Origin: Nocardia neocaledoniensis
GTDB taxonomy: Bacteria; Actinomycetota; Actinomycetes; Mycobacteriales; Mycobacteriaceae
DNA: 64,000 bases
Direction of reading: 5' to 3'
Assembly (NCBI RefSeq): GCF_003182135.1
Contig: NZ_QGTL01000013.1
Span: 62,001-126,000 of the forward strand
Shown: one piece after another, positions 52,210-60,938 of the stretch
Position numbering within the stretch: position 1 is the stretch's first letter
Layout: the number at the start of each line of letters is the position of its first letter
Made by a program: the position numbers and the translations under genes
The notes under the pieces: model-generated
What the model saw: the letters and a program-made list of their open reading frames with translations, nothing else
The model's database searches: none
Told to the model about the DNA's origin: nothing

Positions 52210-53477
52210 TCACGACCACCGACACCAGCATTTTCGAGGCCATGGAATCGAATGTGCGCGGATACTGCCGTGACTGGCCGAGCGTCTTCGCCTCCGCGCA
52301 GGGTGCCTGGATCCGCGACGAGCAGGGCCGCGAATACCTCGACTTCTTCGCCGGCGCGGGCGCGCTGAACTACGGCCACAACAACCCGGTGCTCAAGCGG
52401 GCGCTGATCGACTACATCGCCGCCGACGGCATCACCCACGGCCTCGACATGTCCACCGTGGCCAAGCGCGAGCTGCTCGAGACCGTCCGCGACACGCTGC
52501 TCTCCCCGCGCGGTCTCGACTACAAGGTGCAGTTCCCCGGCCCGACCGGCGCCAACGCCGTCGAAGCCGCGCTGAAGCTGGCCCGCAAGGTGACCGGCCG
52601 CAAGACGGTGCTGAGCTTCACCAACGCCTTCCACGGCATGACCCTGGGCGCGCTGTCGGTCACCGGTAACGCCGCCAAGCGGGCCGGTGCCGGCGTGCCG
52701 CTCGAGCACGCCACGCCGATGCCCTACGACGGCTACTTCGACAACACCATCGAGGACTTCGGCTGGATGCAGCGCGTCCTCGACGACAGCTCCTCCGGCT
52801 TCGACCGCCCCGCCGCGGTGATCGTGGAGACCGTGCAGGGTGAGGGTGGTGTCAACCTGGCCCGCGCGGAGTGGCTGCGGCACCTGGCCGGACTGTGCGC
52901 CGCGCGAGACATCCTGCTGATCGTCGACGACGTCCAGATGGGCTGCGGCCGCACCGGCCCGTTCTTCTCCTTCGAGATCGCGGGCATCACCCCCGACATC
53001 GTCACCCTGTCCAAGTCGATCGGCGGCTACGGCCTGCCGATGGCGCTGGTGCTGCTCAAGCCCGAGCACGACCAGTGGGCGCCCGGTGAGCACAACGGCA
53101 CCTTCCGCGGCAACAACCCGGCCTTCGTCACCGCGACCGCCGCGCTGCGCGAGTACTGGTCCGACGACAAGCTCGCCCAGCGCACCGCCGCCAACGGCGA
53201 GTACGTGGGCCGCACGCTGCAGGCCGTCGCCGACCGCCACGACGGGGTCTCGACCCGCGGCCGCGGCATGGTGCACGGCATCGTCTTCGACGACCCGTCG
53301 CAGGCGGGCAAGGTCTGCCGTACCGCGTTCGAGCAGGGCCTGCTGGTGGAGACCTCGGGCTCGATGGACGAGGTGGTGAAGCTGCTGCCGCCGCTGACCC
53401 TGGGCAGCGACGAACTCGACCGCGGCCTGTCGGTGCTGTCGGCCTCGATCGACGCCGTGTGTGGCGGTGCCGCATGA
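52206..53477 (+). CDS. ectB: Diaminobutyrate-2-oxoglutarate transaminase
   Basis: A 423-residue class III PLP aminotransferase: FFAGAGALNYGHNNP near the start, PTGANAVEAALKLARKVTGR, LIVDDVQMGCGRTGPFFSFE and the PLP Lys in TLSKSIGGYGLPM. It turns aspartate semialdehyde and glutamate into 2,4-diaminobutyrate, the first step of ectoine synthesis. It is coupled to ectA and ectC by ATGA overlaps, so subunits are made in fixed ratio. Confidence 0.96.
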   Translation: MITTTDTSIFEAMESNVRGYCRDWPSVFASAQGAWIRDEQGREYLDFFAGAGALNYGHNNPVLKRALIDYIAADGITHGLDMSTVAKRELLETVRDTLLSPRGLDYKVQFPGPTGANAVEAALKLARKVTGRKTVLSFTNAFHGMTLGALSVTGNAAKRAGAGVPLEHATPMPYDGYFDNTIEDFGWMQRVLDDSSSGFDRPAAVIVETVQGEGGVNLARAEWLRHLAGLCAARDILLIVDDVQMGCGRTGPFFSFEIAGITPDIVTLSKSIGGYGLPMALVLLKPEHDQWAPGEHNGTFRGNNPAFVTATAALREYWSDDKLAQRTAANGEYVGRTLQAVADRHDGVSTRGRGMVHGIVFDDPSQAGKVCRTAFEQGLLVETSGSMDEVVKLLPPLTLGSDELDRGLSVLSASIDAVCGGAA

Positions 53478-53878
53478 TCGTGCGCACCACCGCCGAGATC
53501 ACCGGCACCGAGCGGGACGTGGCAGGGCCCGGCTGGCGCAGCAAGCGCATCGTGCTGGGTGGCGACAAGGTCGGCTTCTCGTTCCACGAGACTACGATCG
53601 AAGAGGGCACAGTCCACGAATTCCATTACCAGAACCACGTCGAAGCGGTGTGGCTGGTCGAGGGCGAGGGCACGCTGCACGACCTCGACAACGACACCGT
53701 CTACCAGCTCGGCCCCGGCACGATGTACCTGCTGAACGGACACGAACGTCACCAGGTGACCGCACGCACCCGGCTTCGGATGCTGTGCGTGTTCAATCCG
53801 CCGGTCACCGGCCGCGAAGTACACGATGAGAACGGGGTGTATCCGCTCGTCGTCGAGGAGGAGGATGCCAGTGTCTGA
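53474..53878 (+). CDS. ectC: Ectoine synthase
   Basis: A 134-residue cupin. It begins MIVRTTAEITGTERDV and has TVHEFHYQNHVEAVWLVEGEG and the metal/substrate region LNGHERHQV, typical of EctC. It closes N-gamma-acetyldiaminobutyrate into ectoine. ATG 53474 overlaps the ectB stop by ATGA. Its end overlaps ectD by 14 bp. Confidence 0.96.
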   Translation: MIVRTTAEITGTERDVAGPGWRSKRIVLGGDKVGFSFHETTIEEGTVHEFHYQNHVEAVWLVEGEGTLHDLDNDTVYQLGPGTMYLLNGHERHQVTARTRLRMLCVFNPPVTGREVHDENGVYPLVVEEEDASV

Positions 53879-54773
53879 TCGGCTCGACCGCTACCCGACC
53901 CGGCTCACCGAGCCCGCGCCGCATCTCGAGCGCACCGACCCCACCGTGTGGGGTGAGGTGACCTCGCCCGAGCTGGCCGGTTTCGACGCCAACGGGTACG
54001 CGATCATCCCGGACCTGCTCTCGCAGGAGGAGGTGGCGGCCTTCGGGGCGGAAATCGGCCACCTCGCCGCCGACCCGGTGCTCTACGGCGACGAGCGCGT
54101 CGTCGTGGAACCGGTCGCGGGGCAGGTGCGGTCGGTGTTCCAGGTACACAAGCTCAGCAAGCCGATCGCGGAGCTGGTGGCCGAATCGCGGATCGTCGGC
54201 CTGGCCGAGCAGATCCTCGGCTCGGAGGTGTACCTGCACCAGACCCGGGTGAACTACATGCCCGGGTTCGGTGGCAGCGGCTTCACCTGGCATTCGGATT
54301 TCGAGACCTGGCACGCCGAGGACGGCATGCCCGCGCCGCGGGCGGTGAGCCTGTCGATCGCGTTGACCGACAACTTCCCGTTCAACGGCAGTCTGATGCT
54401 GATGCCGGGTTCGCACCGCACGTTCGTGCCGTGTCTGGGGGAGACCCCGGAGGGGCACTATCGGGAGTCGTTGCGGGAGCAGCGGATCGGGGTGCCGACC
54501 AACGACGACATCACCTTCCTCGCGGCACGCTTCGGCATCACGCAGTTCACCGGGAAGGCCGGGTCGGCGTTGCTGTTCGATTCGAACCTGATGCACGGGT
54601 CGTCGAACAACATCACCCCGTTCCCGCGCTCGAACATCTTCCTGGTGTTCAACAGCGTGGAGAACGCGCTGACCGAGCCGTTCGCGGCGCCGGTGCGCAG
54701 GCCGACGCACATCGCGGCGCGCGAGGTGACACCGGTGCGCGAGGTGGCTCCGCTGGCCGATCAGGCGCGCTGA
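53865..54773 (+). CDS. ectD: Ectoine hydroxylase
   Basis: A 302-residue Fe(II)/2-oxoglutarate dioxygenase. It has the EctD signature FTWHSDFETWHAEDGMPAPRA (His and Asp iron ligands) and a later His in LMHGSSNN, with FQVHK and LMLMPGSHRTFVPC around the pocket. It makes 5-hydroxyectoine from ectoine. ATG 53865 lies inside ectC; an upstream start (53826) would add sequence with no family match. The last 13 bp overlap the convergent Sel1-like gene. The operon is complete for hydroxyectoine. Confidence 0.96.
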   Translation: MPVSDRLDRYPTRLTEPAPHLERTDPTVWGEVTSPELAGFDANGYAIIPDLLSQEEVAAFGAEIGHLAADPVLYGDERVVVEPVAGQVRSVFQVHKLSKPIAELVAESRIVGLAEQILGSEVYLHQTRVNYMPGFGGSGFTWHSDFETWHAEDGMPAPRAVSLSIALTDNFPFNGSLMLMPGSHRTFVPCLGETPEGHYRESLREQRIGVPTNDDITFLAARFGITQFTGKAGSALLFDSNLMHGSSNNITPFPRSNIFLVFNSVENALTEPFAAPVRRPTHIAAREVTPVREVAPLADQAR

Positions 54774-55723
54774 GTCAGTTCGGACAGGGAGGTCGCGGCC
54801 CGCGGATCGTCGGGGGCCGCGGCCTTCCACCATTTCTCGGCTCCGGCGCGGTCGCCCGCGTCGAGCAGCAGCGCGCCGAGATCGTGCGCCGCGCCGCGGT
54901 GCCCGGCCTCGGCGGCCTGGGTGAGCAGGGTGCGGGCCGAATCGTGGTCGCCGCGTTCCCGCATCGCGGTGCCCAGTTCGTAGAGGGCGCGCCCGATGCC
55001 CTGACCGGTGTCCGCCGCGGGCATCGGCGATGCTGCTTCGGTGCGATCCGTCGCGTCGGCGGCGTGGGTCGGCAGCGGCGTCGCCGGGGCGGTCGAGATG
55101 GTCGGTGCCGGTGCCGGTGCCGGTGCCGGTGCCGGTGGTGCGGGGACGGCCGGTGCCATGGCGGGCGGCAGCACCGTGAGCGGCATCGTCACCAGCGCGG
55201 GCGCGGTCGCCGCGATCGAGACCTCCGCCGACGGGATGGTCGTCAGTTCCACGACCAGCTCGTTGAAATCCGGTGTGCCGGGCCCGGTGCTGCACCACAG
55301 CGTGGACGAGCCGCCCGGCAGCAGGTCCACCACCATCCCGTAGTTCCCGGTCCAGGACTGCTGGGTGCCCGATTCGGCCACCCACACCGGCGTCAGGGTG
55401 AACAGCGCCTGGGGAGCGTTCGCGGTCACCGAGATGTCCACGCCCTCGGTGAGCGCGTCGGACCAGATGTCGACGCCGACGAGCGAGCGCCCGTCCAGAT
55501 CCACGTGCCCGTCCTGCACGGTGAGCCCGAGCCCGAGCCCGGAGACCCCGGCGGGCGGCATCACCGACACCGCCCGCAGCCGCACCGCGGTGGTGCCGAC
55601 GGCGAGGGTCTCGGTGTACATCGGATAGACCGCGGCGCCACACCATTCGATCGGATCGGCGGCGGTGTAGCGCTGATCGAGCGACACGGGCTCGTCCGGC
55701 AGACGCGCGCCGGGATCATTCAT
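54761..55723 (-). CDS. Sel1/TPR-repeat protein with Pro-Ala linker, unknown
   Basis: A 320-residue protein. The first 180 residues form a beta-rich domain (VSGLGLGLTVQDGHVDLDGRSLVGVDIW...), followed by a Pro-Ala linker encoded by hexanucleotide repeats (55104-55133) and a C-terminal helical repeat region (GIGRALYELGTAMRERGDHDSARTLLTQAAEAGHRGAAHDLGALLLDAG). There is no clear signal peptide. I do not recognise the beta domain. It is convergent with ectD and probably unrelated to ectoine. Confidence 0.7.
   Translation of the reverse strand: MNDPGARLPDEPVSLDQRYTAADPIEWCGAAVYPMYTETLAVGTTAVRLRAVSVMPPAGVSGLGLGLTVQDGHVDLDGRSLVGVDIWSDALTEGVDISVTANAPQALFTLTPVWVAESGTQQSWTGNYGMVVDLLPGGSSTLWCSTGPGTPDFNELVVELTTIPSAEVSIAATAPALVTMPLTVLPPAMAPAVPAPPAPAPAPAPAPTISTAPATPLPTHAADATDRTEAASPMPAADTGQGIGRALYELGTAMRERGDHDSARTLLTQAAEAGHRGAAHDLGALLLDAGDRAGAEKWWKAAAPDDPRAATSLSELTQRA
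55104..55133. repeat. Five tandem GGTGCC hexamers
   Basis: A short tandem repeat that encodes the Ala-Pro run in the linker of the Sel1-like protein. Copy number may vary between strains, changing linker length without shifting frame. Confidence 0.8.
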
Positions 55724-55877
55724 CGGTGCAGCCCACCCTTTCCGCGATTCGACCCCCTACGCGACGCCGACGCCGCCACGGTTGCGCGCTACACCGTACT
55801 CGCGTCTACGCGAAACCGCGAGAGTTTCCCGGCGGATCCGGATGATCCGCAACGGGTTTCACCGGGCTCGGCGCGGC

Positions 55878-56897
55878 TCAGACGGCGACCGATTCGCCGA
55901 TCTCCTCCTCGACCGCGGCGGGGGCGACCGGTGCGGGCGCGTGCCGTGCCTCGTATCGGCCCGCGATCACGACCAGCAGCGCGCCGACGGCCAGCCAGGC
56001 GACCAACCCCAGCAGGCGCCCGCCGAATCCCGCGGTGGAGTCGAAGTAGAGCAGGCTGCGCAGCCCCTCGACGAAATCGGCGCCGTTCCAGAACGTGTGC
56101 AGGGCGCCGAAGAAGCCGTTCTGCAACTGCGGGCCGTACACCCCGCCGGAGGTGGTGAAGTTCAGCATCACGAACAGCGTGATGAGCGCCAGCGTGGTCC
56201 AGCGCTTCAGGAAGGTGTGCAGGCCGATGCCGATCAGGATGATGCCCGCGCTGTAGAGCCACGCGATGCCGAACACCGCGGCGTGGTCCTGATCGATCAC
56301 GTCGAACACCGGGCCCGCGACCACCACGCCGATCACGCTCACCACGAACGCCGTGCCCACGCCGATCGCCGCGCGCACCCGCATCCGCAGCGTCGCGCCC
56401 GCGGCGCCGATGACGGCGACGCTGCCGTACGCGCCGACGCTCAGCGCCACCAGGAGGAAGAACAGCCCCTGTCCGGTCGGATCCCCGCCCGCCTTCGCCG
56501 TCACGTCGGTGACGGTCAGTGGCACGCCCTGCTGATCGGTCACCTGCCGGAACACCACCTCGGCGGCCATCGCGCTGGTGTCGGAGCCCGCCGTGGCCAC
56601 CAGGAGTTCGGGGCGCTGGGCGCCGGGCACGAACGCGCCGGTGAGCTCGCGGTCGTCGAGCGCCGTCACGGCCGCGTCGCGGCTGGGCAGGGTGACGATG
56701 TCGACGGCCGGGCCCGCCTTGTCCTTGATGGTCTGCGCCAGCACCATCGCCTGCGGCGAGTCGCCGACCACCGCGAGGGCGAGATGGTTCGGCGTCGGCT
56801 GATGGAAGGCGCCGAGGTAGGCCAAGGCCATACCGAGACACATCAGCAACGGCGTGAGCAGGTGACCGGCGACATGCCGGAACTGGGAGCGAGTCAT
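55878..56897 (-). CDS. YhgE/Pip-like membrane protein (DUF3533 type)
   Basis: A 339-residue protein with one N-terminal helix (LLTPLLMCLGMALAYLGAF), an extracytoplasmic domain of about 130 residues (NHLALAVVGDSPQAMVLAQTIKDKAGPAVDI...), then about five helices. This is the layout of YhgE/Pip-related DUF3533 proteins, linked to ABC-2 export and phage-receptor-like roles. ATG 56897 is chosen. It is divergent from the MarR gene, with three half-sites between, so MarR probably represses it, as for an efflux gene. Confidence 0.8.
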   Translation of the reverse strand: MTRSQFRHVAGHLLTPLLMCLGMALAYLGAFHQPTPNHLALAVVGDSPQAMVLAQTIKDKAGPAVDIVTLPSRDAAVTALDDRELTGAFVPGAQRPELLVATAGSDTSAMAAEVVFRQVTDQQGVPLTVTDVTAKAGGDPTGQGLFFLLVALSVGAYGSVAVIGAAGATLRMRVRAAIGVGTAFVVSVIGVVVAGPVFDVIDQDHAAVFGIAWLYSAGIILIGIGLHTFLKRWTTLALITLFVMLNFTTSGGVYGPQLQNGFFGALHTFWNGADFVEGLRSLLYFDSTAGFGGRLLGLVAWLAVGALLVVIAGRYEARHAPAPVAPAAVEEEIGESVAV

Positions 56898-56926
56898 CGG
56901 GGCGGAATCTCCAAACAGTTGGTAAA

Positions 56927-56954
56927 TACAACTATGATTGTTGTATCGTACAAC
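56927..56954. promoter_or_regulatory. MarR operator: three TACAAC/GTTGTA half-sites
   Basis: TACAAC (56927), GTTGTA (56940) and TACAAC (56949) form two overlapping palindromes sharing the middle half-site (TACAAC-N7-GTTGTA and GTTGTA-N3-TACAAC). It lies two bases before the MarR start and 30 bp from the divergent membrane gene. Typical for MarR autorepression. Confidence 0.65.
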
Positions 56955-56955
56955 T

Positions 56956-57387
56956 GTGAACGCGCGAGACACAAGGGCCGAGGCCGTCGACACCATCCAG
57001 CGGGAACTCACCGCCTTCGCCCGGCGCGCCCGTGGTCGCGCCGCGGAGCTGCACCCGGAACTGAGCCTGGTCGCCTACAGCATCCTCGATCTCGTCCTCG
57101 AGCGCGACGGCTGCCAGGCCACCGATCTGGCCGAGCAGTTCCTGCTCGACAAGTCGACGGTCAGCAGGCAGGTCGGCGCCTTGGAGAAGCTCGGCTACCT
57201 CGACCGCGAGGTCGACCCCGGCAACCGGCGCAACCACCTGCTGCGGGCGACCGCGGCGGGCCGGGCCGTCGCGCGGGCGGCCGAGCACCGCAGGCGGGAA
57301 GCCTTCACCGCCCGATTCGCCGACTGGACCGACGCCGACGTCGAGGCGATGGCCGGCTATCTCGTGCGCTACAACCACGGCGGCTGA
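56956..57387 (+). CDS. MarR-family transcriptional regulator
   Basis: A 143-residue MarR protein: LSLVAYSILDLVLERDGCQATDLAEQFLLDKSTVSRQVGALEKLGYLDREVDPGNRRNHLLRATAAG contains the winged helix and wing. GTG 56956 is preferred over TTG 56938 because it follows the palindromic operator directly. It probably represses itself and the divergent YhgE-like gene in response to a small phenolic or drug-like ligand; ligand is inference. Confidence 0.9.
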   Translation: MNARDTRAEAVDTIQRELTAFARRARGRAAELHPELSLVAYSILDLVLERDGCQATDLAEQFLLDKSTVSRQVGALEKLGYLDREVDPGNRRNHLLRATAAGRAVARAAEHRRREAFTARFADWTDADVEAMAGYLVRYNHGG

Positions 57388-57505
57388 ACGCGCCGCGCAC
57401 ACCCGCTACCACGCCCGATCCGGCATCCGGCGGGCTATCGTCTCGGTCACCGCCCGCGATGGGCGATGACGCGGCGGACGGGTCGAGTCGGTATAGTCGC
57501 CGCGG

Positions 57506-58780
57506 ATGAGTAGTGACACCACCCACCCCCCGCAGCAGGATTCCCCACGCCCGATCCATCGAGCATGGTGGCTGGTGCCGGTGTTGCTCACCGTGGTGTC
57601 GATCGCGTGTGTCCGGATCCCGCTCTGGCCGTTCGAGCAGTATTCGGGCGGTTTCATCGACCTGCAGGTGTACCGCCTCGGCATCGAGGCCATGCGCGAC
57701 GGCGCCGACATGTACGGGCAGCTGCCCAAGACCTCGGCCGGGATCGGCTTGCCGTTCATCTACCCGCCGTTCGCGGCCGTGGCGCTGGCACCGTTCGCGC
57801 TGCTGTCCTGGGGCCTGGCCAAGATCCTCTACGTCGTCGTCTCGATCGCGGCCCTCGGCTGGACGCTGTACCTGGTCGCGCGTCGCTACCACCGCGACAA
57901 CCGTCAGGCCGCCGTGCTGGTCGCCGCATGCGCGCTGCCGCTGGCCATGCTGCTGGAGCCGGTGCGCTCGACCATCGACTTCGGTCAGGTCAACCTGTTG
58001 CTGATGGTGCTCGTGGCCACCGACTGCCTGCTGCTCAAGACCCGCTATCCGCGCGGCATGCTCATCGGCCTGGCCGCCGCGATCAAGCTGACCCCGGCCG
58101 CGTTCGTGCTGTTCTTCCTCGTCCGCAAGGACTACAAGGCCGCGGCGACGGCGGCGGCCACCGGCGCGGTCGCCACCATCGCCTCCTTCGCCCTGCTGCC
58201 CACCGAGTCCACCCGCTACTGGTTCGGCGGCCTGGGCAACGTCTCGGGCCTGAGCGGCTCGGCCTTCCACACCAACCAGTCGATCCAGGCCGTGCTGGCC
58301 CGTCTGCACGTCACCGGGCTGCCCTTCGACGCCCTCTGGCTCTTCTTCGGCGCGCTGCTGCTTGCCCTGGTCGTCGCCGCCATGCGCAAGGCCGCCGACG
58401 CGCCTGCGATCGCGCTGGCCCTCAATGCCGTGTTCACCCTGCTGCTGTCGCCGATCTCGTGGTCGCACCACTGGATCTGGATCGCGCCTGCGCTGCTGGC
58501 CATCGTCTGCCACGCCCGGACGCTGCCCGCGTCGAGCGCGCGCGGCTGGTACGCCACCGCGGTCGTCGTGGCCGCGGTCTTCGTCATCGCGCCGCACAGC
58601 TTCCTGCCCGACGGGGAACACCGCGAGACGTCGTGGTCGTGGTGGCAGCACATCTTCGGTGACACCTATGTCTGGCTCGCCGTCGCCCTCGTCGCCCTGT
58701 TCCTGCTCACCGGCCGGCATCTGCCGTCGAAGGCCGCGGCCGAGCCCGAACCCGTCGGGGAACCCGCTCGCGCCGTCTGA
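57506..58780 (+). CDS. GT87 polyprenol-phosphate-mannose-dependent mannosyltransferase
   Basis: A 424-residue GT-C membrane enzyme with about ten helices. It has FIDLQVYRLGIEAMRDGADMYG (the first-loop Asp), LPFIYPPFAAVAL, STIDFGQVNLLLM, LIGLAAAIKLTPA and LLLSPISWSHHWIW, all hallmarks of GT87 enzymes such as mycobacterial PimE and Rv2181. It should add alpha-1,2-mannose to PIM, lipomannan or lipoarabinomannan on the outer membrane face. I cannot choose between these from sequence alone. Confidence 0.88.
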   Translation: MSSDTTHPPQQDSPRPIHRAWWLVPVLLTVVSIACVRIPLWPFEQYSGGFIDLQVYRLGIEAMRDGADMYGQLPKTSAGIGLPFIYPPFAAVALAPFALLSWGLAKILYVVVSIAALGWTLYLVARRYHRDNRQAAVLVAACALPLAMLLEPVRSTIDFGQVNLLLMVLVATDCLLLKTRYPRGMLIGLAAAIKLTPAAFVLFFLVRKDYKAAATAAATGAVATIASFALLPTESTRYWFGGLGNVSGLSGSAFHTNQSIQAVLARLHVTGLPFDALWLFFGALLLALVVAAMRKAADAPAIALALNAVFTLLLSPISWSHHWIWIAPALLAIVCHARTLPASSARGWYATAVVVAAVFVIAPHSFLPDGEHRETSWSWWQHIFGDTYVWLAVALVALFLLTGRHLPSKAAAEPEPVGEPARAV

Positions 58781-58947
58781 GGACTTCCGGTCCGGCAATT
58801 GTTTATGGATTTCTACGACGATTTTCCGCACGGTGCATAGATACGTCAAAAGCCGTGCTAAACATGGTGATTCGCCGTACGGGCTGTGATTGCATCGTGA
58901 TGTCCCGAAGCTGGGACGTGTCATATTGTGCAACCGAGGAAGATCGT

Positions 58948-59115
58948 ATGAATTCCAGAACTGCCCGTCCGCTCGCCGTCGTCGCCCTCGCGCTGTCCGC
59001 GTGTGCGCTGAGCGCCGGAACCGCCACCGCCGCGGCGCCGACCCCCGTCTCGGGCTCGGTGGAGGTGTGCGTCCCGCTCCCGCTCGGGCCGATCGAGGTC
59101 AGCCTGTGCCTGTAG
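58948..59115 (+). CDS. Tiny secreted protein with two Cys
   Basis: A 55-residue protein with a clear signal peptide (ARPLAVVALALSACALSAGTATAAA) and a mature part of about 26 residues, PTPVSGSVEVCVPLPLGPIEVSLCL, with two Cys 12 residues apart and a GSVEV/GPIEV near-repeat. GAGGAAGA lies 8 bp before ATG 58948. Such short exported proteins are common but mostly unstudied in Nocardia. No family is recognised. Confidence 0.65.
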   Translation: MNSRTARPLAVVALALSACALSAGTATAAAPTPVSGSVEVCVPLPLGPIEVSLCL

Positions 59116-59317
59116 GCGGTTAGCCAGGTTGTCCGGGGCGGTGGCGGAACCCCTTGTCGGCGCGCGGCATTGCGCGGTGCCGTCGCCGATCCGCCACTGT
59201 CCCCGGGCAGTCCGGCGCCGAACTGCGCGACCGAGGTGCGGCACCGTAAGAAATCCGTAAACCCCCACCGGCACAGTTCTCTCATCGCTCGAACACCGAC
59301 TGATTCAGGAGAAGAGC

Positions 59318-59863
59318 ATGGGCAAGCTGATCGAATCCACCTTCGTCACCCTCGACGGCACCATCGACGCACCGCACGAATGGAGCGCGCCGTATTGGGA
59401 CGACGAGCACGCCGCCTACGCCGCGGACCTGTTGTCCGCGGCCGACGCCCTGCTGCTGGGTCGCGAGACCTACGAGAGCTTCGCCGAGGCCTGGCCCACC
59501 CGCCCCGCGGGTGACCCCTACACCGATCGCATCAACGCACTGCCGAAACACGTCGCGTCCACCACGCTGGCGCAGGGCGACCTGACCTGGAACGCCGAGC
59601 TGCTCGATGCCGACCCCGTCGAGGGGGTGCGCGCGCTCAAGGCGAAGACGGACGGCACCCTGCTGAAATTCGGCACGGGCGCCTTCTCCCGGACGCTGCT
59701 CGACCACGGCCTGGTCGACGAGTACCACTTCTGGATCTTCCCCGTGATCGCCGGGCAGGGCGAGCGGCTCTTCGGCGGCCGGACCGACACGACGCACCTG
59801 CGCCTGCTCGACACCACCCGCTTCGCCTCCGGCATCGTCGTGCACCGGCTGGCGCCCAGCTGA
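59318..59863 (+). CDS. Dihydrofolate-reductase-fold/RibD C-terminal-type reductase
   Basis: A 181-residue RibD_C/DHFR-like protein: GKLIESTFVTLDGTIDAPHEW (start strand), ADALLLGRETYESFAEAWP, and LDHGLVDEYHFWIFPVIAGQGERLFG. Members bind NADPH; most are of unknown substrate and common as single genes in actinobacteria. ATG 59318 has GGAGAAG upstream. A remnant-like frame follows the stop. Confidence 0.87.
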   Translation: MGKLIESTFVTLDGTIDAPHEWSAPYWDDEHAAYAADLLSAADALLLGRETYESFAEAWPTRPAGDPYTDRINALPKHVASTTLAQGDLTWNAELLDADPVEGVRALKAKTDGTLLKFGTGAFSRTLLDHGLVDEYHFWIFPVIAGQGERLFGGRTDTTHLRLLDTTRFASGIVVHRLAPS

Positions 59864-59864
59864 C

Positions 59865-59972
59865 GGCCCGCACCGCCGGCCCCTGTACCCCGGGACCGAC
59901 CACTTCACCCTGCTGGGCGCCGCGGCAGGCGACGAGCGCGAGTTTCTCACCCGGGTTCTCCCGGCACGCTGA
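59865..59972 (+). pseudogene. Possible remnant of an alpha/beta-hydrolase C-terminus
   Basis: In the frame ending TGA 59970 the peptide LYPGTDHFTLLGAAAGDE followed by REFLTRVLPAR resembles the end of alpha/beta-hydrolases, where the catalytic His lies in PGxDHF. No start or upstream part exists, because the frame runs into the DHFR-like gene. It overlaps the 3' end of the sterol desaturase gene on the other strand, so it may be chance. Confidence 0.25.
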
Positions 59973-60894
59973 ACGGCGCCGACCCGCCCGGCGAGCGATC
60001 GGCCGGGTGGGTGGTGTCGGCCGCGAAGTGGCAGGCGCCGTGCCGGGCGAACGGTTCCGCGAGTTGCGCCAGGTAGCCCGCGGGGTAGTCGGGTTTCGCG
60101 GCCATGCCGAGGTCGGCACTCGTGAACCGGCGGGCGGGGTCGTAGCTGTAGGTGTGCAGCAGGTGGTCCCAGACGAGGGTGAACAGCCCGAAATTGACAT
60201 CGCCGACACCGGCCCATTTGAGGTGGTGGAAGCGGTGGCCTTCATTGAGGGCCAGCACGTGCTTGAACGGTCCGACGCGGTAGTCGGCGTTGGAGTGCTG
60301 CAACAGCAGCTGCACCGCCACCGCCAGCGACAGCGCGGCGGCGACCGGGACCGGGATCCCGGCCAGCAGCAGCGGGGTGACCCCGGCGGTCGTCTCGATC
60401 GTCTGGTGCAGCGGATGTTTCATCAGGCCGTTGAGCCCGTAGAAGCGGGTGACGCTGTGGTGCACGGCGTGGAACCGCCACAGCACCCCGATCCGGTGAC
60501 TGGCGTAGTGGGCCAGGGTGATCCCGAAGTCGGCGACGAGCACAGCGGCCAGCACCTGCGCGACGAACGGCGCGTCGTGCGGCCAGATCCCGGCCCCGGG
60601 GACGAGCGCGGCGAGGGCGGGGACGGCGGCCACACTGGCGAGGATGAGGGTTTCGTTGACGAAGCCGTGGGCCGTGTCGCGGCCGAGGTCGCCGTGGGAG
60701 GTGTTCCAGGAATCCTGATACGGCAGCAGTCGTTCGGCGGTGAACGACACCGCGACCGCGACCGCAAGCAGGGCGATCAACCAGGCCTTGGGCGCGCCGG
60801 AGGCGGCCAGGACGATGCCGGCACCGTTGACACCGAGCAGCATGAACGGAACGTAGCCGTAGCGGATGAGGGGGCGGACGAGCGTGGACGTCAT
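59947..60894 (-). CDS. Fatty acid hydroxylase/sterol desaturase family protein
   Basis: A 315-residue membrane di-iron enzyme with the eight-histidine pattern: HYASH, HAVHH, KHPLHQ and HRFHH, set between about four hydrophobic segments. It should hydroxylate or desaturate a lipid or sterol-like substrate on the inner membrane. ATG 60894 begins MTSTLVRPLIRYG. The last 20 residues are Pro/Ser-rich and nonconserved. The AraC regulator lies upstream in the same direction (44 bp). Confidence 0.88.
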   Translation of the reverse strand: MTSTLVRPLIRYGYVPFMLLGVNGAGIVLAASGAPKAWLIALLAVAVAVSFTAERLLPYQDSWNTSHGDLGRDTAHGFVNETLILASVAAVPALAALVPGAGIWPHDAPFVAQVLAAVLVADFGITLAHYASHRIGVLWRFHAVHHSVTRFYGLNGLMKHPLHQTIETTAGVTPLLLAGIPVPVAAALSLAVAVQLLLQHSNADYRVGPFKHVLALNEGHRFHHLKWAGVGDVNFGLFTLVWDHLLHTYSYDPARRFTSADLGMAAKPDYPAGYLAQLAEPFARHGACHFAADTTHPADRSPGGSAPFSVPGEPG

Positions 60895-60938
60895 GGGAAT
60901 CAGCGTCGCGTCCGGACCGGGTGGTGGACTTGAAGAAA

